This document shows, piece by piece, positions 55,036 through 64,000 of a DNA stretch of 64,000 nt. This DNA comes from Coptis chinensis (lineage: Eukaryota; Streptophyta; Magnoliopsida; Ranunculales; Ranunculaceae). The stretch is from the NCBI GenBank assembly GCA_015680905.1, contig CM027385.1, positions 25,922,501-25,986,500 on the forward strand, in the 5' to 3' direction. The notes beneath the pieces were generated by a model. The model was not told where the DNA came from. It worked only from the letters and a program-made list of their open reading frames with translations, and searched no databases. The translations under genes and the position numbers were made by a program. Position 1 is the first letter of the stretch; every line of letters begins with the position of its first letter.

Positions 55036-56694
55036 GAATCCTGTTTCGGCAGTAAACTGCTTCCACACAACGAGAGCAATGGTAAAGAACACACTAAGAA
55101 ACAGAAGAATTTGATGTTGGGGGAGATGAAACTGAACCAAATAATGGCTGCCTACGTACCCAAGATCTATTCTCTAGGGATCAAGTTTCAACGTAGTTCC
55201 TTATGAAAAATAATGTGGTATTTATATAGGTAAAGTAGAGAGTCCTTGTAGCTCAAGTAATCTTGTTGCTTGAGTAATTGTGATAGAATATAACTATCAA
55301 CTGATAATTATCTCTTTGATAAGAAATGAATCTTGACATAAATCAATGTACATTAGTGGCAAACCATGTGGCTAAGGTTCAGCCTTAGACACGAGTTAAT
55401 GGGCCTGTACATTGATCCATGGTATTGTAAATTGGGCTTTAGCCCTGTTGATTAAATGAATAAAATAGAGACCCCTACTAATAGACGTTTGCCATGTAGG
55501 TGGAGGTCGAAACACCGCCCCCTCAAGAAGAGAAGAAAAATGAGCGGAATGTATAACGAAGTGTCGTGCGAAAGGAAATGAGAGGAAAATTGACTGTCGA
55601 AAAAATCGTGAATTATCGGGAACGAAAAAATGTCAAACTAACATTTACGGAACGCAATGTAATTAAATAAAAGATGGCCGAAAAATGCATAGAAAAAAAT
55701 AAAATATGCACAGAAATAAAATTGCAAAAGAATTCGATTGCCAAAAACTGTACCGAACGCATAACGTAACAATATGAAAGATGATCCTGACGACGCATGC
55801 CAGCAGAATAGCGATACTAGTATAGACCGTTGAAATTATACGTAGGGGCAATATAGTAATAATAATAATAAAAGGAAGTTAAACATTAATCGGACTCAAA
55901 GTGTTCGGATGATATAAGAATGTGGAGTTGATAAGAATTGAGAATAGAGATGAAGTTGGAAGAAGTTGGAGTTAGAGAAGAATCCCACCAACAATGGAAA
56001 ACTAGCTCGGAAACCCGATATAAGTGTTGCGCTTATCAAACAGACGTGGTCAAGACTCCCTGAAGTCGCAGTACTGCCGATCTAGAACGCTGTGTTTCGT
56101 TTTCGCGTATACTAGCAGGTACGTTCTATCTCCAGCAAACTCTGTTTATATATAAACTTGCGTCGGTTTCCGGTTAGACTCAGGGATGGCCGGCCAAGCA
56201 ACAGGGCCTTTGGTGGCAGAGCGCTATGCTTGCCTCATAACGACGTGCTCTCGCCATGAAGCTTTGCGTGAATGAGGTACTCACGTGATCCAGATTTGAG
56301 ATTTCTGAACAATAAAAAACGATCAAATATCGCATGGCAGTGCTGATTATCGTGGGTTGGATCACAAGTCGTTGAACTCTGGTGAGTTTGGTTGCAAAGT
56401 GGTGTCCCTCTTTAGATCAGCACCCCGTATAAAAAAATCAGCAGCTTCCATCAAACTGCCACTTTTAAGCTCATCTTGGATTTCGATGTTTGTGGTAAAC
56501 AAACTTGGCGCGGTATGCTGCTGTCGTTTTTCTTTATTTATTATTATTATTTTTTTTATTTGTTATGCATGGCCTTTGAACTGTTGAATTTTGTCCTTAG
56601 GAATGTCAACATATGGTGGCAACCAAAAAATACGAATGTCGGTTTTCTTCATGAGCTGCTGTGGAAGACATGCTGAGATGGCGATACTGATGGC
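55036..56694. other. Unassigned sequence between two Athila-like copies
   Basis: No gene family recognised. GGTACGTAGGCAGCC on the - strand (55146-55160) is a motif frequent near the 3' end of plant gypsy LTRs, so 55040-55500 may be an inverted LTR fragment. From about 55500 the sequence is a patchwork of short open frames; CG content rises near 56000-56300. An AATAAT run at 55858-55871. Confidence 0.4.
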
Positions 56695-58173
56695 TGATAA
56701 GAGCCCAAAACTGTAGTTTTAACCCTGTAACAGTCATACTATTAGACCAATTATGTGAGTAATAATTAAGAGTTAACATTGATTACGTGTTTTTATGCAT
56801 TTCAGGCTTATGAGTCCATTATGTGCAGAAATGTGCCACTTTAGCGAGATAAAGGAGCAAAGGTCGGTTACTAAGGAGTTCCGTGATTAAAGGCCAAGAT
56901 TCAAGAAGACAAAGCCTTTGTAAAGCCCGGTCAAAAGCTGAAAAGTCGACGCGGGCAAAAACAACACACAAGTCAGCAAAACTTCCGAAGGCCGTTTCTT
57001 TGGACTCAGACCTCGAAATGGGGCCTACCTTATGTCAAAACGACCGGCTCGGAAAGAGCTTTCCAATGGTCTAAGCCTTGACATAATCAGAGGAGCATAA
57101 GTGGACGAAAAGTCTGTTGAATCCAACTGCAGCTGAAGAGGCCTTTTTGGACTGAAAGAATTGGGTTTTGGGCCTGATTCTCTGGCCCAAAACATGGCTC
57201 CAAGCCCATGCACGATTTTTAGATCTGGACATATAAAAACAAAAGCTTAACTCTTTGTTAATGGTAGCTAGTTAGACCTAAAAATAGAGATTAATTCTAG
57301 ATCTAGTTTTCAGTAGATTAATTAAGTTTAGTTCCATTTTCAATTCTTGTTTTAGATTAAGTCTTTGAATCATTGTTCTTGATTGATTAGATAAATAAAA
57401 TAGTTATTTTGTCAATTTCGATTTTTGTCATTTCAATTTATAGATCTAGTTTTAATTCTTGTTGATTATCATTTTAAGTAGTTTAAATAGATTGAAACAT
57501 TGTTAGTTAATTTAGTTAAGTTAGAGTTTTAATATGACGTGTAGTTATAATTCAATGGGAAATGATGGGTTGATGACTCAAGGCTAAAACCTCCATTAGA
57601 GGGGTTGATGAAGCTTTGATGAAAACTTAGTTGTATAGTGTAGAGTCGTTGTAGAATCTATTCCACTCTAGAAGGTCGTGATTCGCCATGAGAATGGGTG
57701 GACGACCTCACATGCTAGTTAGTATTTGGTAGAAATGCCATGAACACTAGGGATTAGAACTCAAATTTCTTGCTGTAAGAACGTAAGAATCGAGATACAA
57801 GAATCTATGCTAGGTTATTAAATTGGATTCGAGGTGGAATCAATTCCCCTCTAATTCTTTATCTAGATTCAAAAATAGTCATATTTCCATTGCATTCGTA
57901 GTTTAAATTCAACATAATCAATTTCATATTGTATCGTAGTATAACACCTTTCTTAAAGCTCTCATTAGACTTAAGACCGATTAATTAGACATAGAAAACA
58001 TTCCATGCTAGAGAACTAGGAGTGGAACGAATTTGTTACTCCACTCTATTTCGATAGAATTGAGAGTAGAAAACTTTGATAAGCAATCTAGCATCGATAA
58101 AAGTTTTAGTTTACTTACGTTTTGAGTTTTATCGTTCATTTCGTAGGTAAACTATCATTTTTATGTGTTATCA
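56695..58173 (+). repeat. Athila-like LTR (second subfamily), copy 2
   Basis: 1,479 bp, TGATAAGAGCCCAAAACTG to GTGTTATCA, immediately followed by AA and the primer site. Confidence 0.88.
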
Positions 58174-58175
58174 AA

Positions 58176-58191
58176 TGGCGCCGCTGCCATC
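58176..58191 (+). promoter_or_regulatory. Primer binding site, third Athila-like copy
   Basis: TGGCGCCGCTGCCATC, complementary type to tRNA-Asp, two bases after the LTR. Confidence 0.8.
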
Positions 58192-58711
58192 TTAGTTTCA
58201 CTTTAGCATTGTTTTCATGGTATAATTAGTCATTTTTAAGTCCCATTAAACCCACCCACCCTTGTTTGATTCATACTGTGGTTGTCCTTTTCAGCGTTGA
58301 AAAATTCTGCGACAAAATTATCACGGGCCCGACCGCGGACTGAGACGGAAGCGCACTGGCCCCATAAGCTGGAACGAACTTGGTAGCGACCAGCCCCATA
58401 TTGAGCGACCACCATGCTTTAAACACTGTAACTTCAAGTAACCGCGGAGCGACCAAGGCCTAAAGCGCGCACCAGCCACTAAGCTAAATTTTTCCGGATT
58501 TCTACAGGTTTGTTTCGAACTTCGAGTTTTAAGTTTTTCAGTGTTCTAACTTGTTATTTACACTGAACACGCGTAAACAAGACGCTATTCATACGCGAAG
58601 CAAGGACGCTATCAGGTATTCCTTTCTTCCATACCTCGCATCTCAAGTTAGAGGTTTATACTAAAATATCAAGATTGTTTGGAGTGTTATCGTGTTTAGA
58701 TTTAGACTTGC
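58192..58711 (+). other. Leader of the third Athila-like copy
   Basis: About 520 bp with GAGCGACCA/GCGCACCAG repeats (about 58330-58490). No gene. Confidence 0.6.
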
Positions 58712-60300
58712 ATGAGATTAAGGTCCGGTGGGAGAAAAACACCGAGCGTAATTAACCGTCAAACGTCAACATACAAATCTATCGGTATACCAATCACTAC
58801 ACCTCTAGCTACTATCCCACCAACCACACCTGACATAATGGCTGAAGAAAGAGAGACTCCTCTCTCCGACTTCTACAAAGCCTTGAGCGATAGCCCTAAA
58901 TCTTGCATCATTCTAGCGGACCCAGTGGGGGATTTTCGAATTCCCCCAAACATATTTAATTTGTTACCCGTTTTCCATGGTTTAGACCATGAAAAACTTA
59001 CCAATACATGCGTAGGATTGAACAAGTCCTTACAACATTCCATCATTCTGCGGTTGGTGCGGAACAAATTAAACTAAGGGTATTCCCTTTCACCTTAGCC
59101 GATAAGGCGGCGTCTTGGTTAACTGCCCAAGAGCCTAATTCTGTGGACTCGTGGGCTAAACTTGTTCAGCTGTTTATGGAACATTTTTACCCACCCCTAA
59201 AGACGGATGAGATGCTTTCCAAGATTCATTTTTTCCGACAAAATCCTCATGAATCATTTTCTGAGGCTTGGAATCGTTTCACCGATCTGCTTATAGAGTG
59301 TCCACACCATAACCTAGCAAAAGACACGTTAGTTCGTGCCTTTTTCAAAGGACTTCAACATCACCATAAAGAAGTCCTTGACATAATGAATGGGGGCAGT
59401 TTCCTAACTAAAGGAGCCTCGGGAGGCTTACAAATTTTAGAAGAGCAAACTAAACGCCAATAACAATTGGGGGTAGTGATTTATATCCCCGCCTCGCTAG
59501 TTCTTCTTCAACAGTTAAGGCCGCCGGTATGTTTTAGATGAAATCCAATCCAGAACTTAAAAATTTAATCGAATCTCTAACTAAAAAGGTTGAGGCTATT
59601 TCTGTTCAACAAAAGCCTATCCCCGTCATGAATGTAAACTCCAACCCATGTAATTTCTGTTTGAGTCCTAAGCACCCTGACTCTATTGTGTTCTTCTATG
59701 ATGAACAACAACAATTAGAGCAAGATAATGTTTGCTCCATTAATAGCTATCCTATTCCTAATGCCCCATGGAGACAACATCCCAACTTTAGTTGGCGAAA
59801 CAATCAACAAGTTTCACCTCCAGGGTTTAATAACCAAAATGTTAGGCAAGCAAACAACTATAATCAAGCTCCACCTAGGCAAGGGCGGGGGACAAGGTCA
59901 GGGAAATTATAATAATTATAACAACCAAGGCGCAACCACGACAAGGTGTAGCACAAGGTCGAGTAATTATAATAGTTATAATACCAATAGAGGTATCGTT
60001 CCGATTAACAATAGTAACTATCACAACCCACCCATAAATAATCAACGAGATAGTTCGGTCGCACCACACGTGACTACTACACCCACACAACCGGATCGCA
60101 TTGACGCTTTTATACAGGTTACCCAACAACTTTTCCAATCAATGACTCAATCAAACCAACAGATCTTACAATCCATAAATCAGGGCATACAACACTTAGC
60201 CCAAGAGAAAGACCAAAAGGTTTTCGGGGACAAGCGATACCAAATCCTAAAGCGACAAACACGACCTTTGAGGTAAACGGTAATACTAGTGCGGAAACTA
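58712..60300 (+). pseudogene. Athila-like gag, third copy
   Basis: Starts MRLRSGGRKTPSV. Order: REDTPLSDFYKALSDSPKS-type segment, VFHGLDHEK, frame change near 59000, VFPFTLADKAASWLTAQ, LFMEHFYPPLKTDEMLSK, HHHKEVLDIMNGGSF, then MKSNPELKNLIESLTKK, a CNFCLSPKHPDS motif (a probable degenerate zinc knuckle) and an Asn/Gln/Tyr-rich tail with RIDAFIQVTQQLFQSMTQSN and INQGIQHLAQEKDQK. Frames change near 59010, 59470, 59790 and 60230. It is the most complete gag in the window and shows that the two gag halves of the inverted element are adjacent parts of one protein. Confidence 0.85.
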
Positions 60301-61713
60301 CTATATCGTAGGTGACCTAAATGCCATTACCACTCTCCGATTACGGAAGAGTGGTTGATAACAAAAGTAATTATGCCTATAGTTACCCCATCAAGATTAC
60401 TCCACACGGATATCGAACTAGATACCGAAATAGAAACTGAAGAGCCTACCACTGTAGAGGTACCAGTTAAACCATAACCTAGGAAACCGAAAGCCAAGGT
60501 TACACATCAAGTCGAGCCATACGCGAAATATAGAGCGAAACCACCGTTCCCTAAAAAATTAGCCATGCTAACCAGGGATACAAACTTTGAGGAGATTAGG
60601 AACGTTTTCAAGAATCTAACGATAAACCTTCCTTTTCTCGAAGCTATTAAAAAGCTACCTAACCACGCTAAGTTTCTTAAAGAGTTGTGCACTACTAGGC
60701 GTAAGACCAACATACCTAAAGGCGCCTTTCTAACTGAACAGTTCCCAACTTTATCCGAAAATAATGGAATTGTTAAGTACAAGGACCCTGGTCGTCCTAC
60801 TGTAAAATGCACCTTAGGAGATTCCCACACGACGACCGCATTATTAGACCTGGGGGCGAGTGTTAACTTACTCCCATATTATTTGTATAAACAAATAGGT
60901 CTACAAGAAATGCAACCTACAAAAATAACGTTGCAATTAGCGGACAGGTCAATTAAGTATCCTAAGGGTGTAGTGGAAAACGTGCTTGTTAAGGTTCAGG
61001 ATTTCTACTATCCTGCTGATTTTGTTATCCTCGATACAGAAGTCGCTAACGACTCTGTACCGATCATCTTAGGGCGCCCTTTCTTGGCCACTACCAACGC
61101 GCTTATAAATTGCCGCGATGGTAAGATGTCCTTATCTTTTGGCCATCTTACTGTTGAGGTAAATGTTTTTAAAATGATAAAACAGTTACCAGATTCGTCT
61201 ATAGATGGGGAGGTTAGCATGATCGAGAGCTTAGCTCAAGATTATTTTTACAACACGTTTCCCGAAAACAATATGTACAAATTCCTTTCTTTTGAAACTT
61301 CAGATTTTGTAAATGACTCATACTTAAAGGAAGTCAACACCATCCTTGAGTCCACACAAATTGTAGACCCTTCGGTTGCTCCATATACTGAGTATGAAGA
61401 CTTGCTACCTAAGCAAGTATTCATTATGGAAAATGAGGACCCAGACGAAACATCTATTGATTTTCCTTCCACCCCAGTGCTTAAAGCTCTTCCCCCGGAC
61501 CTAAAATATGTTCAACTTGATCCGGATGGTAGTCATCCGGTAATTATATCTTCTCTGTTATCTAAGGATGAAGAGACACGTTTAATTCGGGTGATTAGGG
61601 AACATCGGTTTGCGATTGGTTGGTCCCTAGCCGACATTAAGGGAATTGACCCTAATGTTTGCACTCATCGTATCCATTTGGAGGATAGCGAAGACTTCTC
61701 GCCTCCTCGGTAA
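60301..61713 (+). pseudogene. Athila-like protease and region before RT, third copy
   Basis: An open frame of 382 residues from 60565: NLTINLPFLEAIKKLPNHAK, GIVKYKDPGRPTVKC, protease active site LLDLGASVNLLPYYLYKQ, QLADRSIKYPKGVVENVLVK, ILDTEVANDSVPIILGRPF, then an acidic spacer and LKYVQLDPDGSHPVIISSLL, AIGWSLADIKGIDPNVCTHR. It ends at a stop where the RT region should continue. The 60301-60564 part is a decayed gag-protease linker. Confidence 0.85.
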
Positions 61714-62640
61714 AACTTGAACCCTGCCATGAAAGAGGTGGTTAGGGAAGAAGTCTTACGATTACTTTCGATGTGGGTATCATATACCCAATCTCGATAG
61801 CGAATGGGTAAGCCCCATTCATGTAGTTCCTAAGAAATCGGGGAGTTACCATGGTGCGTAGCGGAAAGGGTGACTATGTTGTCACCTGAAGGTCCTATGA
61901 AATGGAGGATCTGTATTGATTATAGGCGTTTAAATGCTATGACCGCGAAAGGATCACTTTCCTTTACCATTTATAGATCAAATGCTTTCGAGCGCCTAGC
62001 TGGTCATGCTTTTTATTGTTTTACGGATGGCTACTCGGGCTTTTTCAAATTATTATTGATATTGATGACCAAGAAAAGACTACCTTCACATGTCCCTTTG
62101 GAGCGTATGCCTATAAACGAATGCCTTTTGGCCTTTGTAATGCTCACGGTACCTTCCAAATTGTATGCTTCATATATTTAGTGACATGGTAGAAGCTTTA
62201 TGGAAGTTTTCATGGATGATTTTTCTATCTATGGGGATTCCTTCACAGACTGTTTGTCTAACCTGTCTAAGGTTTTGACATGGTGTGAAGAAAAGAGCCT
62301 CGTTTTAAATTGGGGAAAATGTCATTTCATGGTAAAAAAGGGCATAGTATTAGGTCACATTGTATCTAGTGATGGCATCGAAGTAGATAAGGCCAAACTA
62401 GATAAGATAGCGACTCTACCTAAACCACGGACTGTCCGTGATATTAGAAACCTTTCTAGGCCATGCGAGGTTTTATAGGCGGTTTATTAAAGACTTTTTT
62501 CGAAAATAGCTAGGCCTTTAACTAATCTGCTTTTGAAAATGCAATCTTTGATTTTAATTTTAAGCGTAAGCGGGCTTTTGAAACTTTAAAAGCCTCCCCT
62601 AACCTCTGCACCAATTATCTGACCTCCCGATTGGTCTAAA
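61714..62640 (+). pseudogene. Athila-like reverse transcriptase, third copy
   Basis: AMKEVVREEVLRL and HVVPKKSGS-type pieces in shifting frames, then MKWRICIDYRRLNAMTAKG, FERLAGHAFYCFTDGYSGFF, and after another shift MEVFMDDFSIYGDSF with the catalytic FMDD (about 62200-62240), CEEKSLVLNWGKCHFMVKKG, IVLGHIVSSDGIEVDKAKL. The catalytic box is intact, unlike the inverted copy at 45600, but at least four frame changes prevent translation. Confidence 0.85.
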
Positions 62641-63110
62641 CCTTTCGAACTCATGTGTGATGCTAGTGACTATGCAGTTGGTGCAGTCTTGGGACAAAAA
62701 CTAGATAATAAGTCCATAGTTAATTTATTATGCTAGTAAAACCTTAAACGATGCTCAACGGAATTATTCAACTACCGAAAAAGAATTCTTAGCCGTCATT
62801 TATGCTTTAGATAAGTTTCGTCCTTATTTGGTTGGTTCTAAAACTTTAGTTTACACGGACCATGCAGCCCTTAAGTACTTTCTTGCAAAGAAGGATGCTA
62901 AGCAGAGATTAATCCAATGGATCCTTCTCTTACAAGAGTTCACATTAGAAATAAAGGACAAAAGAGGGGTCGAAAACGTAGTTGCCGACCACTTATCTAG
63001 ACTTACAAACGACGATAATAGTGATTCTGAGTCCATACCGGACTCTTTTCCTGATGAGCATCTGTATGCTATTTTTTCAGCACCATGGTATCTGACATTG
63101 TAAATTATTT
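62641..63110 (+). pseudogene. Athila-like RNase H, third copy
   Basis: LMCDASDYAVGAVLGQ near 62650, frame changes near 62720 and 62760, then [40 protein letters not shown] and [11 protein letters not shown]. An acidic tail ([19 protein letters not shown]) leads toward integrase. Same layout as 44788-45234 on the other strand. Confidence 0.8.
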
Positions 63111-64000
63111 AGCGGCTGATGTTATGCCTTATAATTGGTCAAGAAATGAGCGTAAAAGTTCTTGGCGAGTTAAGTTATACTCTTGGGATGAGCCCTACCT
63201 TTTAAGTATTGTGCCGATTAGATTATTCATCGTTGTATTCCCGATTGGGAATATAATGAAGTTCTATCGTTCTGCCATGACAAAAAGAGTGTGGTGGCCA
63301 TTTCAGTTGGGATGAAAACAGCCGCTAAAGTTCTTTAATGTGGATTTTATTGGCCTACCCTTTTTAAGGATGCCCAAGTGCATTGCAAGGCGTGTATTAG
63401 TTTTGCAACAACTTGGGCAAATCCATGGCGTAATATGATGCCATTAAATCCAATCTTGATAGTAGAAATTTTTGATGTTTGGGGTATTGATTTCATGGGT
63501 CCCTTCCCTGTTTCCCATGGTTTCATTTATATTCTAGTTGCCGTGGACTCGTGTCTAAATGGATAGAGGCCCTAGCTTGCTTAGCAATGACCATAAAAGA
63601 CTGTTGTATTTTTTATTAAAGAATATATTTTTCTGTCGGTTTGACATTCCTAAAGCCATCATTAGTGATGGTGGAACACATTTTACCAACAGAGTTGTTG
63701 CATCCCTAGTGAAAAAGTATGGAGTTACACACAAAGTAGCAACTCCTTATCATCCACAAACTAGCGGACAAGTAGAAGTTTCTAATAGGAAATCAAAAGA
63801 TTTTAGAAACAAGCTGTAAACCCCGATAGGAAAGATCGGGTCGAAGCATCTATCGGATGCCTTATGGGCGATATAGAACTGCTTTCAAAACTCCTATAGG
63901 TATGTCTCCCTTTAGACTTGTATTTGGAAAACCATGTCATTTGCCCGTTGAATTAGAGCACCGTGCTCGTGGGCTATAAAAACCTTAACTTCAATATTGA
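63111..64000 (+). pseudogene. Athila-like integrase, third copy, cut by the window edge
   Basis: HCKACISF (zinc-finger remains, about 63380), [20 protein letters not shown] with the first Asp, frame change near 63555, [16 protein letters not shown] with the second Asp, [18 protein letters not shown] with the Glu, then [20 protein letters not shown] and [12 protein letters not shown] up to the last bases. The normal NREIK is altered around 63790. The C-terminal domain lies beyond 64000. Confidence 0.85.

Larger units (their letters stand above)
56695..64000 (+). mobile_element. Third Athila-like copy, running off the window
   Basis: LTR 56695-58173, primer site 58176, gag from 58712, protease from 60565, reverse transcriptase from about 61720, RNase H from about 62640, integrase from about 63380 to the edge. 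Domain order is complete but frames are broken in many places. Confidence 0.88.

Noticed and set aside
54726..55094. 122-codon open frame on the - strand
   Set aside because: Antisense to the Athila-like gag.
50944..58173. The two second-subfamily LTRs as the pair of one element
   Set aside because: Each LTR is followed by its own primer site and gag, and the two are strongly diverged; they are 5' LTRs of two separate copies.

Overview
The window is nuclear DNA of a flowering plant, most likely a eudicot. The evidence is an AT-rich sequence, spliced genes with short GT-AG introns, a GH17-CBM43 cell-wall glucanase, plant LTR-retrotransposon lineages (Tat-like and Athila-like Ty3/gypsy, Ty1/copia), a CACTA transposon, and a Mutator-like element carrying a plant mobile domain gene. 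I cannot name the species. No rRNA, tRNA or CRISPR was seen.

Region 1 (1-5580) is the only ordinary genic part. It has a palindromic repeat cluster, then one well-supported host gene on the + strand (1016-4511, three exons) for a secreted/cell-surface glucan endo-1,3-beta-glucosidase. Its last exon is tiny and lies 2 kb downstream, beyond an intron holding two MITE-like sequences. Behind it are stacked duplications with a 132-bp tandem repeat.

Region 2 (5581-29640) is one Tat-like gypsy element on the - strand, broken up by younger insertions. A Mutator-like element with a plant mobile domain gene (about 6676-9735) sits in its RNase H. A Ty1/copia element (10772-25255, target duplication GCTTG) sits just upstream of its reverse transcriptase. 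The 5' LTR of that copia is itself split by a 7.3-kb CACTA transposon (11026-18341, target duplication TAT). The CACTA element shows no recognisable transposase but carries decayed pieces of at least two host genes (an NPH3/BTB-type gene and an EamA/SLC35F-like transporter) plus an unrecognised multi-exon gene.

Region 3 (29642-50853) is a rearranged Athila-like element. Directly oriented LTRs flank an internal region that is inverted and circularly permuted: both of its ends fall inside gag, within about two codons of each other. The envelope-position region holds two paralogous ORF-1-like genes, a 39-residue membrane micro-ORF with its own TATA box, an unassigned decayed ORF, and a 5'-truncated LINE whose C-terminus resembles a restriction-like endonuclease.

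Region 4 (50944-64000) holds two further Athila-like copies in + orientation. The first has lost everything after gag and carries a solo copia LTR in its leader. The second runs from LTR through gag, protease, reverse transcriptase, RNase H and integrase to the window edge, with many frameshifts.

Many frameshifts between about 7 and 18.6 kb look like single-base losses turning CAG/CTG into CG. Three cases are confirmed by comparing the two LTRs of one copia element, and three more by protein-family expectation. Systematic base-calling error at CHG-methylated sites is a plausible cause, so some entries called pseudogenes here may be less damaged than they look.
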